The notes under the pieces: model-generated
Seen by the model: only the letters and a program-made list of their open reading frames with translations
Told to the model about the DNA's origin: nothing
Database searches by the model: none
NCBI RefSeq assembly: GCF_030272615.1
Contig: NC_081405.1
Span: forward strand, 647,096,920 to 647,160,919
Length of the DNA stretch: 64,000 nt
Reading direction: 5' to 3'
DNA from: Cryptomeria japonica
Lineage: Eukaryota > Streptophyta > Pinopsida > Cupressales > Cupressaceae
Program-made: the position numbers and the translations under genes
In this document: one piece after another, positions 48,219-60,190 of the stretch
How the letters are laid out: every line of letters starts with the position of its first letter
Position numbering within the stretch: the first letter of the stretch is position 1

Positions 48219-51176
48219 TCATCTAGTCTTAGTAGGAAGTTGAGAAGATTGAGGAGGAGGAATGTTCTCATCCTTATCACTTGAGTGTTTGGGTTGTGGT
48301 CTCTTAGGTTGGACAATAGGAGAAGAGGAAGGTCTCTTTTCTTTATAAGAGGAAGGAGGAGGAACTTCTCCATATAGAGGAGGAATATCTGGTTTAGGAA
48401 GGAGACCAAGTCCATCATGACGAGGAGGTATAGGTCTACCTTTAGAAAGTTTATTAGACATAGACATAGTCACATCCATAGGGATGGGTTGGGAATCTTC
48501 TTGAGGAAAGACATTAGTTTTATCTTTCAAAGGAAGAACTTCCTTCTCAAGAATGATAGGAATATCAAGTTTGGGTGTACTAGGTTCACTTAGAGATAGG
48601 ATCATATCTTTTTTCCACTTTTGATAAGATTTGAAAAGATGATCACTTCGTGGTGGAAGAGATTGGAATTGTTTAGGCCAGAAATAATCAATAGGAACGC
48701 TAGAAATTCTTTCAGCTAGTTTAAAGAGACTATGATTGATAGTAACAACTTCACCATTATGAGGAAATTTCAAACACTTGTGAATAGGAGAAGCAATAGC
48801 TTTCATGGAAGATAGCCAAGGATAGCCTAGCTTCACACGAAATTGTTCGGATGATGGGATAATAGCAAAGTTCACATCAAGGGATTTGTTATGGACTTCA
48901 ATAGGTAATGTAATAGAACCAATTGCAGGAGAAGAAAATGCATCAAATAGTTTCACAACCACATTTGTTTTGTCATAGATCACTTGATTCAATTGCAAAG
49001 TAAAAAGAAATTCTTCAGTAATGACATTAACCATGCAAGAGGGATCAATAAGCACTCCACGGCAAGGTGTATTCTTGACTTTTGCAACTATATATAAAGG
49101 ACCATCAGGTGCCCTGATAGTTTCACTAGAATCAAATGTGATGGAAGGTTCTTTAGGGATTTTCTGCTGCTCTACAAAGTTAATCACATTTGGAGTCATA
49201 GACACAAGATCATCAGGTGAGACAGAGGAATCATTAGTATCAATCACATTAGAGGTATGAGAAGGTAATCGATCAGTAAAAATCTTAAGATTTTGGTTAG
49301 GAGGAGCTACAGATGTGTTGCCTTTATCATTCACACCAGAAACAGAGATAGTATTATTATCAATCAAATCTTGAATTTTACCCTTTAAAGCAAAACATTT
49401 TTCAGTATCATGCCCAAGTTGACGATGAAATTGACAAAAAGATTTGCTATCAAAATAGGGTGAATTAATCTTTGCAGGATCTATTTGCCTTATAGGAGGA
49501 AGAGTAAGCACATTTTGTTCCAATAACTTATTCATAATACTATGCAATGATTCATTCAAAGGAGTAAACTTTCTTTCTTTCTTGAAAAACTTAGAAATAG
49601 GAGGCACACCTGATGCTGCATTCACATTGTTGTTGATGATGTTTTCATTGAATTTAATTGACTCTCTGTTCGGTTTAAACTTCCCAAATGGTTGTTGACT
49701 ACTATCACCCTTATCACTCGGAGCCATAGGATTTGTGTGTTCCATTTGACTCACAGTCAGTTGATAATTGTGAAGAGTTGCGCACAACTGTTGGAAAGAA
49801 GTAAACTCAGAAAACAGAAGTTTTTCTCTAATATCTTTTTGTAAATTAGAAATAAAGATTCTTTGAATATCATTGTCAGGGACTGGAAAGGAAATTTGAG
49901 CATACAAATGCCTATATCTACCAATGAAATCAGTCACTCTTTCTTTAACACCTTGTTTACAATGCATTAAATCAATCAAAGTAACTTTAGGACTTATATT
50001 GTTTTGAAATTGTTGAATAAAAGCATTTGCAAGTTGTTCGAAAGAAGAAATAGAATAAGAAGGCAACGAGCAATACCATTGTAGGGCTTTATCTCTTAAT
50101 GTTCTAGTAAACAGTTTTGCAAGCAACCTTTGGTCATAAGCAAAATCGGTACATATTGTTTGAAAGGTCTTAACATGTGTTAGAGGATCACCCTTACCAT
50201 TATAAAGCTCCAAATGCGGGATTTCAACATGTTTAGGGGGGATAGCTCGAACAATGTCAAGAGAAAGTGGGCTCGCAACATCAAATGTGGGCACACTAGT
50301 CTTAGATTGATTCATAGAGGCAATTTGTTGCTGTAAAGAAGAGACAGTTTGTGCAAGATTGTTAATGGTCGCTTCAGTCGAAGAGTTCATATTAGACGTG
50401 TTAGATTGTGATGGAGGTATTATGTTATTGAAAGAAGGTATTGATTGAGAGTAAGGTGGTGGGACACTATGACAGTTAGTCATAGGAGATGATTGGGAAA
50501 AAGGAACACTACAAGGAGGAATGGAATGGTTAAATGAATTGCCCTCTTGCGTCATGTTTATTTGTGGAGATATAATAGGAACACTCATTGAAGGAATGAA
50601 TGAAGAAGTTGGGTTGAATGAAGGAAGAGGGTTGATTGAAGAAGAAGGATTGCCCCCATGACTGGTGATCATAGGTGGAATGTTTTGTATTGAAGTAGTC
50701 ATTATGTTTGATGTAAAAGTAGGTATACTAGCAATAGGAGTTGTCAAAGGAATAGAATGATTGACTTGAGTAGGAGGTTGTGTATAACCTAAAGTTTCAG
50801 CACAACTCTTCATCGGCATCACATTCGAATCCACAATGTGTGCAATACCACGCAAAATATCAATTCCATTCTTATCACTTTGAACCATATGTTTTAGACC
50901 CTCAATTAAGGAAAGAGCTTCACTATCAGGGTATTCTTGAGACATCCATTGTCGAAAATCATCAAATTGGTTATCCAATTTTGAAAGTTGTTCTACAGAA
51001 ACCTCATGGAGAGCTTCTTCATCATTAAGAGGATCAGAGGAATTACCCATGTCCTCGTTAAAAAGGCCATTCAAATTAGGTTCCATCTCCTCAGTAATTA
51101 AACCTTGGAAATACTTAATTCTAAGGCTTCGTCTAACGGGAATAGTGTAAGTAGGGCTTATTGTTGTAAAACTCAT
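48219..51176 (-). CDS. Gag-like polyprotein, 985 residues, with protease-like segment
   Basis: Intact from ATG at 51176 to TGA at 48219. An N-terminal acidic region is followed by a Ser/Pro/Ile-rich low-complexity segment (about residues 140-285). The retrotransposon gag core spans about residues 310-465 (LELYNGKGDPLTHVKTF, DKALQWYCSLP, AFIQQFQ). A C-x2-H-x4-H-x4-C cluster, CQFHRQLGHDTEKC, lies near residue 590. Near residue 720, NTPCRGVLIDPSCMVNVITEEF resembles a retropepsin fold, but with DPS where DTG/DSG would be expected. A Pro-rich tail follows. The role would be particle assembly and RNA packaging. RT and integrase are absent. Expression cannot be judged. Confidence 0.85.
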   Translation of the reverse strand: MSFTTISPTYTIPVRRSLRIKYFQGLITEEMEPNLNGLFNEDMGNSSDPLNDEEALHEVSVEQLSKLDNQFDDFRQWMSQEYPDSEALSLIEGLKHMVQSDKNGIDILRGIAHIVDSNVMPMKSCAETLGYTQPPTQVNHSIPLTTPIASIPTFTSNIMTTSIQNIPPMITSHGGNPSSSINPLPSFNPTSSFIPSMSVPIISPQINMTQEGNSFNHSIPPCSVPFSQSSPMTNCHSVPPPYSQSIPSFNNIIPPSQSNTSNMNSSTEATINNLAQTVSSLQQQIASMNQSKTSVPTFDVASPLSLDIVRAIPPKHVEIPHLELYNGKGDPLTHVKTFQTICTDFAYDQRLLAKLFTRTLRDKALQWYCSLPSYSISSFEQLANAFIQQFQNNISPKVTLIDLMHCKQGVKERVTDFIGRYRHLYAQISFPVPDNDIQRIFISNLQKDIREKLLFSEFTSFQQLCATLHNYQLTVSQMEHTNPMAPSDKGDSSQQPFGKFKPNRESIKFNENIINNNVNAASGVPPISKFFKKERKFTPLNESLHSIMNKLLEQNVLTLPPIRQIDPAKINSPYFDSKSFCQFHRQLGHDTEKCFALKGKIQDLIDNNTISVSGVNDKGNTSVAPPNQNLKIFTDRLPSHTSNVIDTNDSSVSPDDLVSMTPNVINFVEQQKIPKEPSITFDSSETIRAPDGPLYIVAKVKNTPCRGVLIDPSCMVNVITEEFLFTLQLNQVIYDKTNVVVKLFDAFSSPAIGSITLPIEVHNKSLDVNFAIIPSSEQFRVKLGYPWLSSMKAIASPIHKCLKFPHNGEVVTINHSLFKLAERISSVPIDYFWPKQFQSLPPRSDHLFKSYQKWKKDMILSLSEPSTPKLDIPIILEKEVLPLKDKTNVFPQEDSQPIPMDVTMSMSNKLSKGRPIPPRHDGLGLLPKPDIPPLYGEVPPPSSYKEKRPSSSPIVQPKRPQPKHSSDKDENIPPPQSSQLPTKTR

Positions 51177-52340
51177 GCACTAAAGAGAGAGAGAGAAGAT
51201 TTTGAATTTTAGAGGTAGCAAATTTCAATAAAATCAGCCAATCTTCTAGATTTAAGCTATTAAATGCAATCAGGACAATCTCCCAAAATTTCAGAAAAAA
51301 TGTCCGGGACCGTGGTGAACGGAGTGCACACGGTCCTCACAACTTTTTTCGAAATTTTCAAGGATGAAAGTTATGATGATTTTAAAGCTAATCTGAAAAA
51401 ATTGAGTGATTTTACGATCTGTAGATAGACCAAATTAAAGTTGCAATCTCAAAATTGAACCCTACCAAGATTGTTGAAAAATGTAAAATTTGAATTTTGA
51501 AAAAGAGGGGGAAACTGAAATTTTGAATTTTATGATTTTAGAGGGAATGCTGAAAGCAATGCAGGCTTTGAAATTTAAAAGTTGACTCAATTTCATGCAA
51601 AATTCAATTTTGAAAGTGGAAATCAAGGTTGCTGCAATTAAACACTTAATTTCAAAAGTCACAAACTGCAAAAATTTGAATAAAGCATTGAAATTTCGAA
51701 TGAATGCCAACACACTTTTCAGATTTAGGACTGTAAGAAACACAATTTTGATACAAATTTCACTTTCAACAATTTTTGAATGATTAGAAGCCTCAATCCA
51801 AGCAATCACTAGACCAACTTTGACTTTAATTTTGAAGGTGTTAGAATTGATAAAATCAGCCAAAATTCTGGATTTTAGCAGAAAAATACAATAAGATCTA
51901 GCTCCCAAAATTTCGGAAAAAAATGTCGGGGACAATGGCGCTCGGGGTGCACACGGTCCTCGCAACATTTTTCCAAATTTTCAAGGATGAAAGATATTGT
52001 GATTTTGTTGCGGAATCCAAAGTTACAGCCGATTTGGAGGTGTTTTGATTAGTGAAATTATCAGTCAAAGGTTGAACCAAGAAGGTTTTAAAAATTAGGG
52101 TTTTGACATTTAACCACTTAATTTTCAGAATTAAAGCACAAATATGAATTGACAATTTGCAATAGAAGGGTAAATCTGAAACAAGCATTAACAATTAAAC
52201 ATTTCACAAGTTTAATTACTAAAAAGAAAATTTTAGGGTTTTTATGCAATTAGCCTCTAAAATTTGCAAAAGATCAAACATGGAAATGTAATTAAGGAAA
52301 CAAAATTTTTAGATCTAACCATGAATAATCAGAATGAGGA
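51177..52340 (-). other. Leader of the gag-only element with repeated GTGCAC motif
   Basis: Non-coding leader between PBS and gag. A segment of about 80 bp around GTGCACACGGTCCTC occurs at 51290-51370 and again at 51905-51990, and related versions lie in both LTRs (near 46100 and 52750). Weak ORFs here overlap the repeats and lack domains. Confidence 0.7.
51307..51336 (-). promoter_or_regulatory. Leader hairpin with 8-bp perfect stem
   Basis: GGACCGTG (51307-51314) pairs with CACGGTCC (51329-51336) around a 14-base loop that includes part of a GTGCAC palindrome. Position in the leader between PBS and gag fits an RNA dimerisation or packaging element. This role is inferred. Confidence 0.5.
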
Positions 52341-52360
52341 TGTTCACGTCGGGTTCACCA
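52341..52360 (-). other. Primer-binding site of the gag-only element
   Basis: On the minus strand, TGGTGAACCCGACGTGAACA starts three bases after the 5' LTR. It opens with TGG as expected for pairing to a tRNA CCA end. I cannot name the tRNA with confidence. Confidence 0.7.
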
Positions 52361-52363
52361 AAA

Positions 52364-53591
52364 TGTAAATCGGAAAAATTGAACCCTAGTTGTTCCTCCC
52401 ACTCCGCTCCAAGGAGAGAGAAGGGAGGTAACTAGGGTTGATGGTTTTCACTTAGGAGGGACTTTACATTCAAAAGAGGGGTTGAAACCCACAAGATCCA
52501 ATCCCACACAATGCAGGATTGGATTCTAAATGAGTTTCAGTGACTGTGACATCAAGGATACCCTCTTTTGTAAAGAATGTAGATAGAAAGATTGAATTAG
52601 GAATGCATGTAAAGTAGGAAAGATTCACTTATAAACAGAGATAGGGATACGGGATGAAGCTGCGGACCTAGAATTAGCAGTAAAATGTCGAGATGGTGCT
52701 GTTCTGCAAGTTTGAGCGAAAGTTGACGGGACGATGGCGCCCGGTGTGCACACGGTCCTCCGAAAAATCCTCGAAACGAAGGTAGATCTGTTCGTCTCTG
52801 CACAAGGATTCCAGATCTTCAATTACAGCCGCGTACCTGCAACCTACACACAGAAAAGAGAGGACGATTGGGGGGTTAGGGATTAGGGGTTTGCCTTTAG
52901 GTCAAACCCCGGTTTTGGAATTAACCAAGAAATGAGAATGCTGTAAATGTAAATGTTTGTAATGTAAACAAGTACTGATACCTTGTTGTAAGAATGTTTG
53001 TATTCTTACATGCGAAGGTGTAATGTATGTTGTATGTTGTATGTGATCTCCTCTTCAATGGTTGAATCCTTGTCTTGAATGCAACACTTAGCCTTGAATG
53101 GAGACTTAGAATGCTCAATTGCTTGAAGGAATGCTTGAATGCTTGAATGTTTGAATGTTTGAATATTGCTTCCGCATCTTTGCACACATATGTCCTCCTT
53201 TTTCTCTCTCTTTCTAGGAGAGGAAAAGTAGTTTATATACTTGTCAATTAGGGTTGATAGACTGATTTTTCCGACCTTAGGCCGACCAGGAAACATTATT
53301 TCCCGAATTGCAAACTTAAAGACCCGATGCCCAAAAGAGACCGAGCCCAAAATAGGGCCAGGGACCAGGGCGCTGGGCACCATGGTCCTGGGGGACCAGG
53401 GCGCTGCGCGCCATGGTCCCACCTCCCGGGACAGCAGGGTGCAAGGAGGGATCATGCCAAGGTGCAGAAAAATGCAGTTTTTGGTGTCGCAAGCAGGTTT
53501 CGGGGTCTCCATTCAGGTCCAACATTGCGTCACCATCGTGAAGACCCAAATGTAGTCGAAATTGCAAGTGTCGCAATTTTAGGACGCTACA
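52364..53591 (-). repeat. 5' LTR of the gag-only element
   Basis: 1228 bp, TGTAGCGTCC...CCGATTTACA on the minus strand. It is very similar to the 3' LTR apart from one hairpin unit and scattered substitutions, so the insertion appears fairly young. Confidence 0.92.
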
Positions 53592-54322
53592 GTATTGTAC
53601 TTTAGGATAATGATATGTTCCTTGATTACACTATCTAGATCAATGTTCAAATCTTCTAAAGTTGTAATTGGGTTAGGTTTGACTCTTGGGTCACTCTATT
53701 GGATTAAATCCCTCCACTTGTAGTGATTATCCAAAGGATGGCTTCTAATTTAGATGTATACTTCTTCAATAATGTTGTAATCTACTATTAGAAAGAGAGA
53801 TATGATGTCTATATAATGTAGTTGTTTGTAAGAAAAAAATAAATTTAAACGAACTATATAGATTACTAATTGTAATAATCACCCTTAATTTGTACTACTA
53901 TTATTTATATACAAATAATGTTTTAATTATTATGCACACAACACATCATTTGTCTTAACAAATTGTAAACTTCATGAAAAACTAATCAATTTATTCTATT
54001 TTCTTATTGACATTTGTCCACTTTAAATTAACGTACCAAATATTTTTATTATAAAATTTTACTATAATTTAAAAATGTCGACTTAATAACCTTGCCAAAC
54101 AATGATAGAAACATCATGCTATTACTTATTCATGATATATCTCTGACCCTAGAATTATTCCTAAAAATTCATTCAAAATGTCTCTGACCCTAGAAGCTCT
54201 ATAATTTTTAGACATGACACTCTGATTACATTGTAATCATGATGTGTATATGAGTCAACAAGGGAAAGACTAATTTCCATGGAGAACCTTTGCACGATAC
54301 TATATGCAATTGCAAACAAAGT

Positions 54323-56056
54323 TTAAAGAAGTTGAGGAACATCTCTGGTTAAAAATGTATTGGAAATGATTTGATATGCCTTCTGAGTAAAGTGCACGGA
54401 ATCAAAGAAGAGATATTTGGAAGCATCAGGGCATGTAAAAGGGCTCAATTCATTGCATATGAAGGAAATTTCTACTGTGCCCGTCCCACAGCAACCCCTT
54501 GCAATCACCTCAAAACCTGGCATGTAAGATAGCATTACAAGATCAGACATAATTCTACCTATACATCAATATAGTAAAGCATCTAGGCATAATGACGCTT
54601 GTATTGTGATTAATCATGAGAATTTAAGATACCATATCGGCTAGGATTTTCAATGAACTCGGAAATCAGATTGTTATAATCCAGAGAAACAATTCGAAGC
54701 CTAGGAAAAGTAGATTTGAGTCCATCAATCATGGCATTTATTCCCGAATTGAATCCATCTGCAGCCTGGTTTATCTCTTCATCACATGCTCCCCTATTCA
54801 AAAGGCTTCTAAGTGTTCTCTCTATTGGTAAACATCCCAATGGTGGAACATTAATCAAAGCAAATCTAGTGGCACCCAGATTGTATAATTCCTGCAAAAT
54901 TCAGACCCGCAAATTAGAATTCAAGTGCAATTATGATTGGAAATCACTATATACAAAGAGTAGAGACAAGTTATGACCATGCCTTGATATACACTGTGTA
55001 TATATTCAAGAGAAAATCTGTATACTCTTGAACAGTGAACTGAAGTGGACGAGTTGGGAGCGTGAAGTAGTTGACAATGAAGTCATTGGTCCCTATTGTA
55101 ATGAAAAATATTGCATTTCTGATTATGGTGGTGGCCTCTTCTTCTGCCACCAATCCTTCTATTCTGTTTCTATACTCTTTAAAATACTCAATTTGTTTCC
55201 AAACTGGTATCACATTCTGCATTCATATATACAAATCCAGCTTATAAGAATGTAGTAGGAAAAAGCTGACAAGATAGACACATTAGCTGCACATCCACTG
55301 TTCTACAAATGTATTAAGATTCTGTGAAACATTATAATATGTAATGTAGATTCCTACACTTATTTGGGCGGTGAGATTGTCTAAGCCTGTGCCAGAAGAT
55401 CCAAAACAGACACCAGTTAACAAGTCTTGGGCGTTGAGGTTTGGGTCCAAATATGGGGGCAACAGTTCTTTGATTCCAAGTCCTTCAGCTGTAATGAAAT
55501 GTTAGAACTATAAATCTCATGAAATCTGAAAATGGGTGAAGAAAACATCAAACCAACATAAATAAACAGCAATCTTCCAACTGATAATATCAAATTCACT
55601 CAACAAACAACAATCATTCTTTCGTTGCTAAGGTGAAATTTTGAACTCCTGCAAGACCTAATTGTTTTTATTATCAGAAGCAATAGATAATTCACATTTA
55701 TGAGCTAAGACTGACATCAAATTCTACCGTGTAATAAGGTCTTTCAAATTTATTGTCAAGCTTTAAGAAAAACATTCATATAAGTTACCAAAGTAGTCAG
55801 ACATGAGCTTTCCATTGGAGAACCTTCCTGTCGGAATGCGATCTTCGAAATCTCTTCCATATGGAGGGAAGTCACTAGCAACTGTCGTAATTATGAAATC
55901 ATTATTCCCTGTATCTCCATAAGAGTCCCCAAACATAAAAATAGCAGGCACTTTCTGTCCTCCTACAAACAAAATGTAATCACATTTCTGTGCTATTGTG
56001 ATGATCAAACTTAAAAATACAGAGAGCACAACCAGAGATTCTGCCCTTGATTTCAT
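54323..56056 (-). CDS. GDSL esterase/lipase, intact five-exon gene
   Basis: The exons are 55789-56056, 55358-55488, 54983-55216, 54633-54891 and 54323-54516, giving 1086 bp (361 residues plus stop), a usual length for plant SGNH/GDSL hydrolases. A hydrophobic N-terminus (LVVLSVFLSLIITIA) suggests a secreted protein. Catalytic blocks are complete: FGDSYGDTGNN (Ser), GRFSNGK, ITIGTNDF (Asn) and FFDSVHFT (Asp and His). Such enzymes hydrolyse ester bonds of lipids, cutin precursors or acylated metabolites, but the substrate cannot be told. Intron 3 begins with GC instead of GT; the others are GT-AG. The gypsy-like insertion lies about 0.7 kb beyond its 3' end. Confidence 0.92.
54892..54982 (-). 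other. GC-AG intron in the GDSL gene
   Basis: Exon 3 ends ATCAAG and the intron begins GCATGG; it ends TTTGCAG before GAATTATAC. The reading frame requires this junction (78 codons in exon 3, phase 0). The same GC donor is present in unit A (29270-29271). Confidence 0.75.
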
Positions 56057-58194
56057 GACTACTTTATGTGCAATCTTTGAATTGTAGTATAAAATTTAAG
56101 TCGACCCTTTTTTGAGGTAAACTACCAACAATGGAAGGCATGAAAGATAAGCTTCCACGAGGCTTCCTTCTGTATAGTTTGTCATTCACCTAACTTGAGG
56201 CAAATTAATGGTGGAGTCGATGTCAAATTTAAGTGAATGAGTTATGAATCTGTGTGAAGGCTATGGGCGAACTATTGCACCGTTGTTTTACATTTAATGA
56301 AGTTTGTATTCTGACAGGCTCATTCAGGCTCATTCAGAACTTTTTAAATACATATTTTTTTAAGGATATTGATTACTATTACTAATTTAAGAAATTAAAT
56401 ATAAATTTTATAATTATGTTTACAGATATATTTAAGATATATATGTTAATTTGAAAATTTTATGAAACTATTTTTTTATTGAAGATTGATTTGAGAATTT
56501 GGGTCGGAAGGGTGCCCATTAATTGATTGTAGAGGAGTCAAATAATACAGTTTGAAACTAAGGTTGAGAAGCGATAAGGTGCACATGTTGAAGAATGTAA
56601 TATTGCATTAGTGGATGAAGAAGAGGAAGATGAATTCTAGGTGAGAGTTTAAGTAGGTTAAGCATACAAAGAAATCAATGGAAACCTTCAATCCTTCCTA
56701 AAAATGATTCATGACATGATAGAACTTAATGGATAGGTATAGGTCACTAGATTTCCATTGTGTATTTGCTTTGTCATGAACTAATGATAAGTTGTGATTC
56801 TTTAGAAAACACTCTCTTTCGACATACATGCTTTTTTGATGGAAGACATGTAGGTGAGAATGATGGCCTTAGATAAATGTGACTTCGATTTTTTGAATGG
56901 AAGAAGGACCACATATATCCAATGTCACTCTTATTTATGTCACATGTGTTTTGTATTTTCTTTTATGACCTTGTGTACCAACAATCCTTAAATTGACAAT
57001 CAACTAAACCATTTTACATTGACAATCAACTAAACTGTTTTAAATTGACAATCAATCAGACCGTTCTGACAACATTGAAGGCCTCAATCGTTTAGTTGGC
57101 ATGCATGGTAGAGTAGGTGACAAATTTAAGTGAGCATTATCAAAATGTCGGCTCAAATATATATTTATATATTTAGTATTTAGGAAAAAATAGCCTATTA
57201 CTTCCAGAAACGTGGCTTTAAATATTCTCGGTGATTTTTGCTCGACTGTCCTCCCTCACATGGAAAGACACAGCAGACCTTAAAATTGTATTAAAGATTA
57301 CGGTTCACGTTTGGTCCTTCAACGTCGCATTTAAAAATTTCAACAATCCAAAGATTGGTACGGTCATAATTCCTTTTCCCATCATTTTATAGATTCGTTT
57401 AATTTAATATAACATTTTTGATTATGGAAAATCAAATTAAAAGAAAAATCATTTAAAATTGCTTTAATTTTTTTTGAAATAGTTTGATATTTGAATTGTT
57501 TATTGAGAAAGAAAATAAATATTTAAAAATCAAACATCAAAGTAAAAGAGAAATACAATTAAAAGCAGAGTAACTTTAGTTATGACTCAAATTAAGACAT
57601 GAACAATTCTTATAAAATGAAAGTGAATAGTATTTTTCTTAGATTTGCAAATGAATCAAAGGTAGGGTAGGCGAGAGTGAGAGACGTAAGGGGTGAGGGG
57701 GCACTAAGGCGATAGGGTTGGGAGAAATCATAATAAAATGATAATGGTTATATGAAAGCATAAGCACAGTATTTAAAATTTAGAAAATTAAAAACATAGA
57801 GATACATACCTAAAATACATTACCTTTTACAACCAATGTATATATGAGAATAGAAGATGAAAGATGCCCCCAATATTTTGGCCCCAATAGATGTAATCAT
57901 GAATGGATATAGCCTACAAAAAAAAGTAAAAATCTTGTGCCCCGACTAAAAGGTTATAGTAGAAAAGTACATGTAACGTGTAATAAGAGAGAGAAGTTAA
58001 TATATTGACCACCAAGGGCATCACCATTAATCAAAGCTATCTCAAAATTCTCAAAAGATATAGCCTACTAAAATACCATATCACTTGTGCCCTTTTTTTC
58101 TTATTGATTTTTAGTTGGTTTGATATCTACATGTGTAGCCTAAACATATGGTATGATAGGTTAATGAAAATTGATATAATAGACTATTAAAATG
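56057..58194. other. Upstream region of the GDSL gene, non-coding
   Basis: Counterpart of 30344-32519. On the minus strand, TTTTATACT lies about 30 bases before the start codon and could be a TATA-like box. That would leave a very short leader, so the real promoter may lie further upstream. No gene is seen. Confidence 0.4.
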
Positions 58195-58790
58195 AATAGA
58201 TTATTGCAAATACGTGTTTGTGTTGTCATTGGTGTCAAACTTGTTGTCATTGATGACAACTTGGTCTAGGAGGTTGATTAGTTTTGTTCCAAAGAAATGT
58301 AGTATTTAGAGGATTGGTTATGAGTTCATGTGGATGTCTACAGATTGATTGTGGTTGCTTTAGATGGTATATCCAGTTGTCTTATGACTTTTTAAAGACT
58401 TTGGAGGTGAATTCTAGTTTGCAAAATTGAAGTTGGTTAAATGTGACTATCTTGATGAACAATTTGTCAGACCGGGTATAGTTTTATGGTCTACATTGTG
58501 GCACATTGCTTCACCATTTTTTGTGGTTGTAGAATGATGTCATTGGATGAATTTTTTTTATATCATTTGATCTACTATTAAAGTTGTGTTGGTTTGAGTA
58601 TCAGCTTGTATAGTGACAATGTGATAGTTTGGAAGAATGTGTTGCATTTATTTGCCTTCAATTATTCTAGTGGTGTGGCTTAATGATTTAACTATGTTAG
58701 TGATGCAGAGGAAACAAAGGTGGATGGGAAATCAGACCAAACATATTTCGATATGGACAAGTAACTCAGACGTGCAATGGACTTTCATGA
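58195..58790 (+). repeat. LTR-like fragment, unit B
   Basis: Paralogue of 32520-33100, with TGTTGTCATTGGTGTCAAAC and TTGTTGTCATTGATGACAAC. No coding partner is present. Confidence 0.4.
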
Positions 58791-59250
58791 CCAACTTCTT
58801 ATGCATCATGAGAATATGACAACCATGCCACAAGGTCAATATGAGGATCCACCAACACACACAAGGAAATCACTATTTATAGAGCATTCTGAGCATTAAA
58901 TATCATCAAACACCCTTTCCTAACACTTGGAATTGATTAGAAACCACCAACAAGAGTACTTCCTTCACACAAGGCTTCTAGGCCTACTAGGCCTCCTTGA
59001 TTGATTTTTTTGGCTTTAATTTCCCAACCCTTGACCATGGGCACAAACCAAATTTTTTTTAAGATACCCTTTTCAGAGCTACACAACATATGTAAAAAAT
59101 CCTGCTATAGGTTTGAGGGATCACAATTAGCTCTAATTTACAAAGCAAGGGCTCTGAATTCCTCTTCAATAATTTAGGAAACACCACTAAGGGATGGTTA
59201 TAAAATCAAAACCAACCTTTGTAATGGTCTTGGGTACCCAAGCCACTCAA

Positions 59251-60190
59251 ATTTATCTCAGATTCACAAATTGTAGTCACAGTCACAAAAAAAAAAGCCA
59301 GTCACATTGAGATGCCAGGCCTAAAACAACAAATTACTCCTTTCAAACTCCCTCTCCTATTCTAGAACCACCCGAATCTCAAAGAGGACTCTATATACTA
59401 CCATTCCATGAAGGATTAGGTTTTTCCCACAATGGAATGAAAAGTTATTAGCATTTTAGTGACAAAACCCTAGCTAGTGTGGGTTTCTAGATTATTTTTA
59501 GTAAAATGTGTGTATCTCCTTCAAAACCTAACAAAATTTGACCAAATAACCACAAAAAGAAAGGTAATTCACCCCTATATTGAACCATGTGGATCTTCTA
59601 GCCGTATAAAGCACTGACAATACACACAGAGCACAAGAGCAGCAAATTTGCAAAGAATTGTAGGAAAATAGAGTTCAAATTTATTAATTCTTCATCAAAA
59701 CTTTACAACCAGCCATGCCTCAACTTTAGAGAGGCTATTTAAAATTAATTGCACCTATTGCAATAGTTCCCAAAGGAATTATGAAAAGAGGTGATCATTG
59801 GAACCAAATTACACTAATTGACAACTTTTACAAGTTGTCACCTTTTACAAATTTTGACAATTTTTGCTCAACTTGACAAAATGATTCCAAAATGTCTATA
59901 GTCCTCCTAGACCTATTCAAATAGACTAAAAAGGAAAGTTTACATGAATTCCACCAATATTGGGCACATTTGGAGAGTTTTGACCATTATTGACCACATA
60001 GGACCCTATAGGTCTACATAAGAGACTTGGCTAAAAATCATTACAAATTGGATTGTATGAAATTAAAAATTAAAGTGTACTTACTCCACATGATATTTAG
60101 GACCTTATTTTGCTTCCACAAGGCACAAATAGAAAAACCATTACAAAGTATCCTTCATGAGGCATGCCAATGACTAGGTGCTCTTACACT
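59251..60190. other. No gene seen
   Basis: Unique A-T rich sequence beyond the duplication, with short repeats such as TTGACAACTTTTACAAGTTG (a hairpin) near 59819. No ORF or RNA gene can be supported. Confidence 0.5.

Larger units (their letters stand above)
45720..53591 (-). mobile_element. Gag-only LTR retrotransposon (non-autonomous)
   Basis: LTRs at 52364-53591 (5') and 45720-46978 (3') flank a PBS, a leader of about 1.2 kb, a long gag-like frame and a PPT. The target duplication GTATT lies at 45715-45719 and 53592-53596. Unit A has a single GTATT at 27923-27927 with the same flanks, so the insertion is younger than the duplication. No RT, RNase H or integrase is found between the LTRs, so proteins must be supplied by another element. 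Confidence 0.93.
39276..59250 (+). repeat. Segmental duplication, unit B (with a 7.9 kb insertion)
   Basis: The paralogue of 21467-33597. Its left border falls inside the LTR-like block and abuts the truncated copia. Its right border lies near CCACTCAAATTTATC. The 45720-53591 retroelement splits it at a site that is empty in unit A. This copy keeps the intact GDSL gene. Confidence 0.9.
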
